Of a DNA stretch of 64,000 bases, positions 1 through 8,868 are shown piece by piece; position 1 is the stretch's first letter, and the number at the start of each line of letters is the position of its first letter. Under the pieces are notes generated by a model. The model made no database searches. It was given only the letters and a program-made list of their open reading frames with translations, and was not told the origin of the DNA. Source of the stretch: an uncultured Rubripirellula sp. (lineage in GTDB: Bacteria > Planctomycetota > Planctomycetia > Pirellulales > Pirellulaceae); the NCBI GenBank assembly GCA_938075415.1, contig CALJHC010000003.1, positions 744,001-808,000 on the forward strand. The letters run 5' to 3'. The position numbers and the translations under genes are program-made.

Positions 1-1
1 G

Positions 2-1165
2 AACGCAGACCAGCTCTCCATCGGCGATGACTCGCTGACCATCGACAAACTTGATTCGACCGAACAGGTTCTTGCCCCCGATGCCAAAACACTTAATACG
101 CTGACGGAACCTCGCGAATTTAATTTGATGTTTAAGACAACCCTGGGAGCGTTGGGTGGTGAAGAGAACACGACATTTCTGAGACCAGAAACAGCCCAAG
201 GAATCTTTGTCAACTTTAAAAATGTCTTGGACAGCAGTCGGGTGCGTGCCCCGTTTGGCATTGGCCAAGTCGGCAAGAGCTTTCGAAATGAAATCACACC
301 ACGCAACTTTACCTTCCGCTCGCGAGAATTCGAGCAGATGGAAATCGAGTTTTTCTGCCACCCGGATCAATCCAGTGACTGGTACAAGTTCTGGCGTGAC
401 CGCCGACTCGCTTGGTACACCAAACTGGGGCTATCAAGCGAATCGCTGATCATGCGTGAACATGAAACGGAAGAACTGGCACACTACAGCATCGGTACGG
501 CAGACATCGAATATGCATTCCCGTTCCTTCCCGAAGGCGAGTACGGTGAACTGGAAGGAATCGCTCATCGCGGCGACTTTGATCTGCGCAGCCATATGGA
601 AGGCAAATTGGACCCAAATACCCCCAAGGGTCAGCGAATGGAGGTTGAACTCGGGGAAGATGGCAAGCCAAAGTATCGGGGTAGCGGTAAGGATCTGGCA
701 TACCGGGACGAGATCACTAACGAAAAGTTTATTCCTCACGTCATCGAGCCGTCCGCCGGGGCAGACCGAGCTGCGCTCGCTTTCCTTTGTGAGGCATTCA
801 CCGAGGACGAGGCTCCTGACGACAAAGGCAATCTGCAGACTCGAACCGTTATGAAATTACACCCGCGCCTCGCGCCGGTGAAAGCAGCTGTCTTTCCTCT
901 CGTGAAAAAAGATGGAATGCCTGAAATGGCAAAAGAAATTTACGGTGAGCTGAAAGAAAAATTCACCACCTTCTATGACGAAAAAGGTGCTGTCGGTAGA
1001 CGCTATCGACGACAGGACGAAGCAGGAACTCCTTTTTGCATCACCGTCGATACGGACTCGCTAAAGGATCAAACGGTAACAATTCGTGATCGGGATAGCC
1101 TGGAACAGTGGCGAGTCAAAATTGCGGATGTTAGTCAAGAACTACAGTCCCGAATCAATCAATGA
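2..1165 (+). CDS. glyS: Glycyl-tRNA synthetase, 5'-truncated
   Basis: Class II aminoacyl-tRNA synthetase that charges tRNA-Gly, of the single-chain (alpha2 dimer) type rather than the bacterial GlyQ/GlyS tetramer. The reading frame is open from base 2, so the N-terminus lies outside the window. The visible part holds motif 2 (FRNEITPRNFTFRSREFEQ region, about bases 285-345), the glycine-site region with HYSIGTADIEYAFPF, motif 3 around IEPSAGADR, and a C-terminal anticodon-binding domain starting near LHPRLAPVKAAVFPL. The end matches the family (YRRQDEAGTPFCITVD, then a short tail). It is followed after 62 bases by convergent hpnE. The identification is firm. Confidence 0.96.
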   Translation, partial: NADQLSIGDDSLTIDKLDSTEQVLAPDAKTLNTLTEPREFNLMFKTTLGALGGEENTTFLRPETAQGIFVNFKNVLDSSRVRAPFGIGQVGKSFRNEITPRNFTFRSREFEQMEIEFFCHPDQSSDWYKFWRDRRLAWYTKLGLSSESLIMREHETEELAHYSIGTADIEYAFPFLPEGEYGELEGIAHRGDFDLRSHMEGKLDPNTPKGQRMEVELGEDGKPKYRGSGKDLAYRDEITNEKFIPHVIEPSAGADRAALAFLCEAFTEDEAPDDKGNLQTRTVMKLHPRLAPVKAAVFPLVKKDGMPEMAKEIYGELKEKFTTFYDEKGAVGRRYRRQDEAGTPFCITVDTDSLKDQTVTIRDRDSLEQWRVKIADVSQELQSRINQ

Positions 1166-1227
1166 CCAGCGACCTTACAGAACGCTCTCGTTTGCTTCGT
1201 CATGTCATGTGAAAACTGTCTCCACGC

Positions 1228-2697
1228 TCAGTTGCGAATTAACAAACGCGACAGGCGACTTGGCAGCAGACCATTATCAATGGAAGGCGGAACCCAACCC
1301 TCCTTCGTTGCCAAACTCGCAACCGCGTTTCTTCCGCTGATAACTGCTCCTTCCATCGTGGAGGGCCAGCCGGTCTGAGTCCAATCACCCGCAAGATGCA
1401 GTTCAGCCAAGGGCGTCGTCGCGATGGGCCGTAGCGATTCAATTTCAGGATCGCAAGAAAAAACGGCGCGTGGGTCTGTCACGACTCGATGATGAACCAA
1501 GGCTGCATCTTGTGACGCACCCGAAATTCTTTTCAGCTCGTTGACGACAACCTGAACCAACGAACGTTGACCTAAGTGATTCCACTTCTGCGAGCCGCTG
1601 ATCACCACCTGATAATAATGTTTACCGTTGCCAAAAGATCCCTCACCATTCTCGCCGGTTGCTAAATCTGATGGTGGCTTGAACATCCACTGAGAGACAG
1701 ACCCAACCATGACAAGGTGGGGAAGTTGAGACAGTGGTCGATCGAACCAAAGATGAACGCCCGTAATCGAAGACGGCTGAATCTTTCTCAACCGATTCAG
1801 ATAATTCAAAGCGGGAATACCGTCGGTCAATTTTTCAATCTGGTGCCATGGAACGGCTGCAATCAGATGATCTGCTTGCCATTGTTGCCCGTCTGAAGTC
1901 ACCGCACATGTCACTGAGTCCTTCACCACGATGCGTTTTACTTGTGCACCGTGATGAATGGTGACACCCTGATCAGTCAGATATCGCACCAGCTTGCAAC
2001 CAAAAAGTTCTGATAATGGACGTGACGGAATCCATAGATTGGAGGCGTCTCGATTCGCGGCGAAGCCCTGCTGGAAAACCTGACGCAATGCGGTAATGGA
2101 AACGTTCTCAACTTCATCACCCAACGCGCTACAGCCAAAAACCTGCCAAAAGTTGGCAATCGTATCGACAGACTGCCCGTTCTGCCTCAACCAATGCTCT
2201 GCAGTCTTCCCTTTCAATTGCGAAGGTCGCTCGCGGCAGAACAAACGAAACATCGCCTTTCTAATCTCGACACGCTGTTCCGAATTTAAAAACTTCAATG
2301 TTGAAAGCAACGGCAGTTGATGCAACGGTGCCGGCATCCATCGCCATGGTCGATAGCGTTGAACGTCACGGGTGGGGTGCGAAAAATACAGCGCATCGGT
2401 GCATTGCCAGTCTTCGATCAATCCACACCTTTTGAGGAAGCTCAGGAAATTAACACAGCATCCCATCGCAACATGCTGACAGTAATCAACCGTCACACCG
2501 GTTTTTGGATCTTGAAAAGAACCTGCACGACCACCAACCGTCTTCCGAGACTCGAGGACCGTTACCTCAACCTTCGAACCGAAGCAATTGATCAACGCCT
2601 CCGCGGCGGAAAGCCCAGCTAAGCCACCCCCAACCACAAGGACCCGCCGGGGATGCGACCGATCAACGGAACGAACAGAGCTGCCGATTACACCCAT
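1228..2697 (-). CDS. hpnE: Hydroxysqualene dehydroxylase HpnE
   Basis: FAD-dependent amine-oxidase-fold enzyme that reduces hydroxysqualene to squalene, the last step of the HpnCDE route. The N-terminal dinucleotide fold is clear (VLVVGGGLAGLSAAEAL), followed by the FAD-contact stretch GGRAGSF and the C-terminal LAGDWTQTGWPSTMEGAVISGR, which closes the FAD site. The ATG at 2697 overlaps the hpnD stop codon as TGATG, which suggests translational coupling; a TTG one codon earlier is also possible. Length of about 489 residues is usual. Third gene of hpnC-hpnD-hpnE. Phytoene-desaturase-like enzymes share the fold, but the neighbours settle the assignment. Confidence 0.92.
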   Translation of the reverse strand: MGVIGSSVRSVDRSHPRRVLVVGGGLAGLSAAEALINCFGSKVEVTVLESRKTVGGRAGSFQDPKTGVTVDYCQHVAMGCCVNFLSFLKRCGLIEDWQCTDALYFSHPTRDVQRYRPWRWMPAPLHQLPLLSTLKFLNSEQRVEIRKAMFRLFCRERPSQLKGKTAEHWLRQNGQSVDTIANFWQVFGCSALGDEVENVSITALRQVFQQGFAANRDASNLWIPSRPLSELFGCKLVRYLTDQGVTIHHGAQVKRIVVKDSVTCAVTSDGQQWQADHLIAAVPWHQIEKLTDGIPALNYLNRLRKIQPSSITGVHLWFDRPLSQLPHLVMVGSVSQWMFKPPSDLATGENGEGSFGNGKHYYQVVISGSQKWNHLGQRSLVQVVVNELKRISGASQDAALVHHRVVTDPRAVFSCDPEIESLRPIATTPLAELHLAGDWTQTGWPSTMEGAVISGRNAVASLATKEGWVPPSIDNGLLPSRLSRLLIRN

Positions 2698-3701
2698 CAA
2701 TCCCGGATCCCCGTTGCCAAAAACACCTCCGAGGGCGGCACGGCAAGACGTCGATAAAGAAACGGCACAAAGTGCTGCAGGACGAGCGACGTTTGCTCAA
2801 ACCGCGGAACGCTAATTCTTCGAGAAATTACTTGATTTGGATCCTTGGCAATTTCGTCAAGCAATCGTCGATACGTTCGCCACATCATGCTGAACATTGC
2901 GCGACCATCGGGATGTAGACTCTCCCAAACTTGCCATCCAGACACATAGAGTTTTTCTGCACGGGTTACTTCATCGAGAATCAGACATCGCAAACGGTCA
3001 TCGCGGCGCGGCTTCAACAGATCTTCCTCGCACAAACCATGAAACTCGTAATGCTGACGTGGCAAATAAATCCTGCCTCTTCCCGCATCTTCGACCACAT
3101 CCCTCAAAATATTGGTCAACTGAAACGCGATTCCACAATCAATCGCAGCCTGCAATGGCAATTCGCCGTCGAACTCCCAAATATGAAGACACGCCAAGCC
3201 AACCGCGGAGGCCACGAGGTAGCAATAATGCTCAACCTGCTCGTAGGTGTCAAATCGCGTTTTCTGCTGATCTGCGCGTACTCCATCAATGATTTCCAAC
3301 AGGTACTGCGACGGAATCCGGTAACGCTTAGTCGCATCACGAAGCGACGGAAAAATGACGCGTGCGCGTTCACGCAAATAGGAATCTTGGAAGATCAGGT
3401 CGCCGGAACCTGAATGATCATGATTCAGCCTTGGAAAATCAACTTCCGTCGGATGTTTAGAATCTGCCAAATTCAAGCGAGTGACTTCTCGCCACCATTC
3501 CAATTGCGCCGTCCGTACCTCGACACTTTCTGCGGAATCGCCAAGATCGTCGGTCGTTCTCGCAAACGCGTATAATGCGTACATGGCCGCCCGTTTTGGT
3601 TTGGGCAGCAGCCAAAATGAACGATAAAAGTTACTTCCACTCCGCTTGGCGATCCTCCGATTCATTCGGTAGCTTGCTGAGATGGAAATCACTTGACTCA
3701 T
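2697..3701 (-). CDS. hpnD: Presqualene diphosphate synthase HpnD
   Basis: Trans-isoprenyl diphosphate synthase of the squalene/phytoene synthase family. It condenses two farnesyl diphosphates to presqualene diphosphate. The first Asp-rich motif is DDLGD (residues 51-55) and the second is NILRDVVED followed by GRGRIYLP, both needed to hold Mg-diphosphate. The 334-residue length is close to the family norm. The stop codon overlaps the hpnE start, and hpnC lies 75 bases upstream on the same strand. HpnC and HpnD are paralogues; HpnD is assigned from the YALYAFARTTDDLGD pattern and the gene order. Confidence 0.92.
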   Translation of the reverse strand: MSQVISISASYRMNRRIAKRSGSNFYRSFWLLPKPKRAAMYALYAFARTTDDLGDSAESVEVRTAQLEWWREVTRLNLADSKHPTEVDFPRLNHDHSGSGDLIFQDSYLRERARVIFPSLRDATKRYRIPSQYLLEIIDGVRADQQKTRFDTYEQVEHYCYLVASAVGLACLHIWEFDGELPLQAAIDCGIAFQLTNILRDVVEDAGRGRIYLPRQHYEFHGLCEEDLLKPRRDDRLRCLILDEVTRAEKLYVSGWQVWESLHPDGRAMFSMMWRTYRRLLDEIAKDPNQVISRRISVPRFEQTSLVLQHFVPFLYRRLAVPPSEVFLATGIRD

Positions 3702-3776
3702 GATGATTCGGGAAACCCAAAAGTTGCTTTGAGGTGTGTGTTCAGAGATGGTGCAACTGCTTCAATATTTTGATGT

Positions 3777-4736
3777 CTACAATAAGCGAACAGCGGCTCG
3801 CCCCAAAAGGAAAAACTGCTTGGCTCGACTAACCTTCGGGCGATCACTCAGCACTTCATAATTTCTTCTTCGAATCATCCTGATTACCTCCAGGCCCCCA
3901 GCGGCAAACAACTTGACGCTTGGAGAAAACCAGCGGGGTACAAGTCGCGCGAGATCTTCTCCGGAACGTAAAAATTGTTCTGCCATCTCACATCGCTGTG
4001 AAATAAGCTGTCTCAATTCTTCGGAAGTCTCATTCTGCTGCAGCATCTGCGCATTGACTTCAAACCTTTTTAACTCAGTCTCGGGTAAATAAATGCGACC
4101 TCGTTGAAAATCACTCGGAATATCCTGTAAAAAATTCACCAACTGAAGTCCCGTACAAATTGAGTCCGATAGTGCCACCGTCTCATCACGATTGGCACCG
4201 GTAATACCGAGAACGATCCTTCCAACAGGGTTCGCTGAACATCGACAGTAATCCAGCAATTCTCTGTCATCCCCATAATCTGGCTTCACTTGGTCCTGCC
4301 GAAACGCTTTCAACAGATTCGAAAACGGTTCCCTTTCAAGCTGATACCGATCAATCGTATCGGCAAGCGCAATGAATAATCCATGAATCGCGCCTTCACG
4401 ATCGCTTAATGACTCAACTTTCTTGGTTTGACAGAAGACTGCATCAAGGCTTCGTTCCATTGACTTAAGTCGCTGAGTTGCCATCTCGCTGGATTCGGAC
4501 TCATCAGCAAAATCATCAGCCGTTCGGCAAAAGGCGTACACATCAAAGAACGCTTGGTGAAAACGCCGTGGTAAAAACACGGAAGTCACCAGAAAGTTTT
4601 CGTAATGCCCGAGCGCCAAATCGCGGTTTGCCTTCCTGGATGCCCCTAAGGCCTCAGGTTCCCCTGGGCAACGTTGCTGGACTTCCCGGTTGGACTTACC
4701 TGATGCATCCCGGTTATGCTGACCATCGATGGGCAT
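3777..4736 (-). CDS. hpnC: Hydroxysqualene synthase HpnC
   Basis: Second squalene/phytoene-synthase-family enzyme of the set; it converts presqualene diphosphate to hydroxysqualene. Motifs are VYAFCRTADDFADES and FLQDIPSDFQRGRIYLPE. The start is uncertain: an ATG at 4736 gives 319 residues with a short polar N-terminus, while a TTG at 4820 would add 28 residues and leave only 14 bases to divergent ispH. I prefer the ATG because it leaves about 100 bases for two divergent promoters. First gene of the hpnCDE operon. Confidence 0.9.
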   Translation of the reverse strand: MPIDGQHNRDASGKSNREVQQRCPGEPEALGASRKANRDLALGHYENFLVTSVFLPRRFHQAFFDVYAFCRTADDFADESESSEMATQRLKSMERSLDAVFCQTKKVESLSDREGAIHGLFIALADTIDRYQLEREPFSNLLKAFRQDQVKPDYGDDRELLDYCRCSANPVGRIVLGITGANRDETVALSDSICTGLQLVNFLQDIPSDFQRGRIYLPETELKRFEVNAQMLQQNETSEELRQLISQRCEMAEQFLRSGEDLARLVPRWFSPSVKLFAAGGLEVIRMIRRRNYEVLSDRPKVSRAKQFFLLGRAAVRLL

Positions 4737-4834
4737 CGCCAAAACCTTTCTTTCGCTGACCGTGCCGAAGTTCAGCCTCCCACCGACCGGGCTTTTGGCT
4801 AAATACAACGTTTTTTTCAAGAAGATGGACTCCC

Positions 4835-5770
4835 ATGAAGATTATCCTGGCCGCACCTCGTGGATTCTGCGCAGGCGTCAACATGGCAATTCAGTCGCTG
4901 GACCTAACCTTACAAAAGTTCGGCGCGCCAGTTTATGTTTATCACGAAATTGTCCACAACCAGTATGTTGTCAATGAATTCAAGGGAAAGGGTGCTGTCT
5001 TTGTTGATACCATTGATGAAATTCCTGTCGGGAGCACCGTGCTTTTCTCCGCACATGGCGTTTCACCAGAGATTCGAAATGCTGCGAAAAAAATGAATTT
5101 GCATGCTTTCGATGCAACTTGCCCATTGGTCACCAAAGTCCATCTGGAAGCAATTAAGTACGCCCGCGAAGAATACACCATCTTGCTGATTGGACACGAT
5201 GGACACGACGAGGTCATTGGAACGATGGGTGAGGCGCCCGAGGCAATTATTCTTGTCGAAGACGAAGATGCGGTGGAACGACTCGAAATACCGCAAGAAA
5301 CCAAATTGGCCTACCTAACCCAAACCACGCTCAGCGTCGACGACGCGAACCGAATCATCACCAAGCTTCGGGAACGCTTCCCGAAGATCGAGAGCCCGCC
5401 AAAAGATGACATTTGTTATGCAACACAGAACAGGCAAGAGGCGGTGAGAAAGCTTAGCGATGGGGCAGACGCTGTCATCGTCCTGGGCAGCCAGAACAGC
5501 AGTAACAGTCAACGGTTAAAAGAACTTGGCGCAGAAGATGGTAAAACAGCCTACTTGATCGATGGACCAGAAGATCTCGATTTGAAGCAATTCACAGCGG
5601 ATCAAACCGTCCTTATCTCGGCTGGAGCCAGCGCACCGGAATCGGTGGTGCAATCCACCATCACGTACTTGCTTGATCACTTTGGTGGCGAGGTTGACGA
5701 GCGATCGATTCGAGATGAATCCGTACGCTTCCCTTTACCTAAGGCACTTCGGACCGTTGATCAATCGTAA
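4835..5770 (+). CDS. ispH: 4-hydroxy-3-methylbut-2-enyl diphosphate reductase
   Basis: Iron-sulfur enzyme of the MEP pathway that makes IPP and DMAPP from HMBPP. The three cluster-binding cysteines are visible: C12 in RGFCAGV, C96 in DATCPLVTKVH and C194 in DICYATQNRQ. The catalytic glutamate is E126 in HDGHDEVIGT, the same number as in the E. coli enzyme. Also seen are SAHGVSP and a serine-rich GSQNSSNSQRL near the substrate site. Length of 311 residues is typical. It is divergent from hpnCDE, which consumes the farnesyl diphosphate built from its products. Confidence 0.97.
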   Translation: MKIILAAPRGFCAGVNMAIQSLDLTLQKFGAPVYVYHEIVHNQYVVNEFKGKGAVFVDTIDEIPVGSTVLFSAHGVSPEIRNAAKKMNLHAFDATCPLVTKVHLEAIKYAREEYTILLIGHDGHDEVIGTMGEAPEAIILVEDEDAVERLEIPQETKLAYLTQTTLSVDDANRIITKLRERFPKIESPPKDDICYATQNRQEAVRKLSDGADAVIVLGSQNSSNSQRLKELGAEDGKTAYLIDGPEDLDLKQFTADQTVLISAGASAPESVVQSTITYLLDHFGGEVDERSIRDESVRFPLPKALRTVDQS

Positions 5771-5785
5771 GCATCCACTTCGTCA

Positions 5786-7276
5786 GTGGACGCTAAGCAA
5801 CACGGCAATCATTTTCTCATCATCATCAATAAGTGCGGACCCTTGGAACCATCCTTCCTCTCTCTGATCCCCGCCATCGTCGCCATTGTGCTGGCGTTTG
5901 TGACACGTGACGCCATCATCGCATTGTTTTCTGGCGTGGTTGCTGGCAGTATGGTCATGTACGCGTCCAGCTTAAACATGGAAGACGCGAATTTTATCGC
6001 CAATTTTTTCTTGCCAGCATTAGGGCAAGAATCCTACGCAAGGATCTTGCTCACGTACCTCTGGTGCCTTGGTGGATTGATGGGTATTTGGGAGAGAACC
6101 GGTGCCGCTTTATATTTTGCTGAGACCGTTGGGAATCGCATTGTCAAGGGACCACGTTCTTCACTTTTCTTTGCTTGGCTGATGGGATGTATCTTTCACC
6201 AAGGTGGTACAGTTAGCACTGTACTTGCCGGAGCGACTGTCAAACCACTGACCGACAAACATCGTGTCTCACACGAAGAAGTCGCGTATGTCGTTGATTC
6301 AACGGCCTCACCCGTTGCAACGATTCTGCCGTTTAACGCTTGGCCAGGATTCATTGCGGCTTTGATCGTGGGCACTGTCTTGCCCCTCTTTAGCAACGAC
6401 CAAGATGCCTTGGCATTTTTCTTCTCTAGTATCCGCTACAACTTCTACGGTTTTATCGCAGTTGGATTTACTTTTCTGTTTGCAATGGGATGGTTACCGT
6501 GGATCGGCCCAAGAATGCAAAAAGCTCGACAGCGTTCCAGATTGCACGGAAAACTGGATCGTGATGGTGCATCACCAATGCTCCCATCAAGTGAAGACAA
6601 GAAAGAACTCTTAACGGACCAGGCCAAAGGCTATCAGCCCCACTTGATCGATTTCGCCCTACCCATCGGTGTGCTGCTCTCGCTGACAATCCTCCCTTAT
6701 CTTTTCCTTGAGGGCAGTTACACCAACGAAGCGTTCATGGCTAGCCTCTTGTCAGCCATGATCCTCGCCTACTGCCGAGGTATGCAAATAAAAGAAGTGA
6801 TGGCCGGTTTCATCGATGGATGCAAGACGATGACCATCGGTGCGATCATTCTCGGACTCGCGGTGACCATCGGATTTGTCTCCCAAGAACTGAACACCGC
6901 TCAATATCTGGTGACCCTTATCGGTGATCAGATTCCTGCGGTCGCTCTACCGGCTGTTCTAACATTACTCTGCATGGTGATTGCTTTTTCGTGCGGAACA
7001 AGTTGGGGCACCTATGGCGTTGTCTTCCCGATCGCGATGCCGCTCGCGTGGTCCATTCATGAGGACCCAGCCTATCTCGCAGTCTGCTTTGGCGCGGTAC
7101 TCGGTGGCGCTGTATTCGGAGATCAGTGTTCGCCCATTTCGGACACCACCATCTTATCCTCCATGTTTACAGGTTGTGACCTGATGGATCATGTCAACAC
7201 TCAACTGCCCTTGGCCTTGCTTGCTGCGGGACTGGGATGCATCGCCAGCACGTTTAGTGCTTGGATCGTGCTTTAG
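5786..7276 (+). CDS. NhaC-type Na+/H+ antiporter family protein
   Basis: Polytopic inner-membrane carrier of the NhaC (COG1757) type, expected to exchange Na+ for H+, or possibly to carry an organic ion as some relatives do. There are about a dozen hydrophobic segments. Family-like stretches include VDSTASPVATILPFNAWPGF, FSCGTSWGTYGVVFPIAMPLA and GAVFGDQCSPISDTTILSSM, the last being the conserved polar loop in a late transmembrane helix. The GTG start at 5786 lies 15 bases after the ispH stop; a TTG at 5843 would begin just before the first helix and is an alternative. Probably co-transcribed with ispH, but functional linkage is not shown. Confidence 0.85.
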   Translation: MDAKQHGNHFLIIINKCGPLEPSFLSLIPAIVAIVLAFVTRDAIIALFSGVVAGSMVMYASSLNMEDANFIANFFLPALGQESYARILLTYLWCLGGLMGIWERTGAALYFAETVGNRIVKGPRSSLFFAWLMGCIFHQGGTVSTVLAGATVKPLTDKHRVSHEEVAYVVDSTASPVATILPFNAWPGFIAALIVGTVLPLFSNDQDALAFFFSSIRYNFYGFIAVGFTFLFAMGWLPWIGPRMQKARQRSRLHGKLDRDGASPMLPSSEDKKELLTDQAKGYQPHLIDFALPIGVLLSLTILPYLFLEGSYTNEAFMASLLSAMILAYCRGMQIKEVMAGFIDGCKTMTIGAIILGLAVTIGFVSQELNTAQYLVTLIGDQIPAVALPAVLTLLCMVIAFSCGTSWGTYGVVFPIAMPLAWSIHEDPAYLAVCFGAVLGGAVFGDQCSPISDTTILSSMFTGCDLMDHVNTQLPLALLAAGLGCIASTFSAWIVL

Positions 7277-7524
7277 CCAAGCAAATACTTGATCAGGATT
7301 TACAAAGCAATGAACCTGCTTGGTCACTATCCTGACGCTCAAACCCGATATGGTTCAGTGAAATCTTCATTGGCCAAGCGATTCGGCTAATTGAAAAACA
7401 CATCGAGTGTCCACTCTGAGAGTTTCACCTCTGGCCCTGCTGGTTGACCACAGTCTCAGCCAAACAAGCAAAGTGGCACGAGACTCAGGCAATAAAAGCA
7501 TCAGAATGCAATTTTTTCATATGG

Positions 7525-8868
7525 TTAAAATTCCAGCATTTTAAATTGTCGAAACAAAGCATCGGTCTCGGGATCGTGACCTTGAATGATCACAGTACCC
7601 GGTTTAACGCGGCGTCCTCGTCTCGGGTTCTCATCTTCTTCGCGTTGATCCTTCCAGTCGCTTACTTGAATTCCATTAACCCAAGCTGCCATCGATTCAC
7701 CATGCACGTTTAATACGACGGTTGCCCATTCCCCAGACTCTCCCGCGATCACCCGTGCATCTTGACGACGAAAAATCCCACCCGTGCCGCAATCTGCGGG
7801 CAGCCATGGATTACCCTCTTGTGACTCATTACTGACCTGACATTCGTACCCCATCATTTTGTCCCCGGGGATGCAGCGAAAGAAGATCCCCGAATTCATT
7901 TCAGGTGTGGGCAGTTTATATTGAGCAAGCAACAAAAAATCCCCGTACTGATTAACGGTTTCCAATTGCCCACTTCCACCCTGGACATGCAATTCTGAGT
8001 CACCGTTTAATGAAAACCTAGCATCCATTTCAGGGTATTGTTTCCAGGCAGTCAGGTCGTCATCGATGAGCGATTCAAGTCCGATCGGCCTGAGCATCAC
8101 CTTTCTAAACTCGATTCGACCTTCATTGTACTGAAGGCCAATTTTGCCCGACGGGAGCGGTGATGGATCTTTGTAATCACACGCTAATTTCCCGTCCACC
8201 TCGACCCGCAGTTGTCCAGCAACAAGGTTGATCTGCATCGTTCGCCACACACCATGCTTCTGTTCGTCACGTTCTGACACTCCTTTGCGTTTTACGATGC
8301 CGCCCGTCGGGAAGGGATGATCATCTGCCGCGATGTTAACCTCATAGCACTCTGTCTCAACATCCTTCGGATCAAAGCCTGTATGTAAAAACACACCACT
8401 ATTAGTTTTCTCGCTGGCTTTGAACTCAACAACAAGTTCGTAATTCCCCCATGGCATGGTCGAGCAAAGCAAGCAAGGCTCGCCCTGATCCACGACGAGG
8501 ACACCCCCTTCAACTCGAAAGTTGGCATTGCCCTTGGTTTCCCAACCAAAAAGAGACTGGCCATCAAATAGTTGAATCCAACCCTCGCTGGCGACATCCT
8601 GAGATAATCTGGATTCTAGCAAGCTGTCGAAATCCAACGCTGAAGGAACTGGAGCACTTGGATCCTTGACGTTCGGGGCCAACTCAGCCAATCCCGCCTC
8701 AGCGAGTCGGGGTTCACTCGGTGCGATCCCGCTATCGGTGGGCTTGCTGCATCCGCTCATAACCATCAGCAATGCCAACAAACAATTTGCGAGCTTGGCA
8801 TTTAGACCAGCAAGCGGGAAAAAGTCGTTGAAAACGCGGGAAAGATTTCTCATCAAATTTCTATCCAT
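7525..8868 (-). CDS. Lipoprotein with two DUF1080 domains
   Basis: Predicted secreted lipoprotein. After the ATG at 8868 there is a hydrophobic segment and a lipobox ending in VMSGC, so the mature protein should be acylated and membrane-anchored. Two tandem DUF1080 (3-keto-disaccharide hydrolase, concanavalin-like beta-sandwich) domains follow: the first begins at GWIQLFDGQSLFGWETKG, the second at LIDDDLTAWKQYP, each with the NSGVFLHTGF / NSGIFFRCIPG and YECQVSN-type signatures. The start overlaps the upstream sulfotransferase stop by 8 bases; an ATG at 8853 is also possible, and a longer frame to 9012 is unlikely because it runs far into that gene. The function is likely in polysaccharide handling; the substrate is unknown. 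Confidence 0.88.
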   Translation of the reverse strand: MDRNLMRNLSRVFNDFFPLAGLNAKLANCLLALLMVMSGCSKPTDSGIAPSEPRLAEAGLAELAPNVKDPSAPVPSALDFDSLLESRLSQDVASEGWIQLFDGQSLFGWETKGNANFRVEGGVLVVDQGEPCLLCSTMPWGNYELVVEFKASEKTNSGVFLHTGFDPKDVETECYEVNIAADDHPFPTGGIVKRKGVSERDEQKHGVWRTMQINLVAGQLRVEVDGKLACDYKDPSPLPSGKIGLQYNEGRIEFRKVMLRPIGLESLIDDDLTAWKQYPEMDARFSLNGDSELHVQGGSGQLETVNQYGDFLLLAQYKLPTPEMNSGIFFRCIPGDKMMGYECQVSNESQEGNPWLPADCGTGGIFRRQDARVIAGESGEWATVVLNVHGESMAAWVNGIQVSDWKDQREEDENPRRGRRVKPGTVIIQGHDPETDALFRQFKMLEF

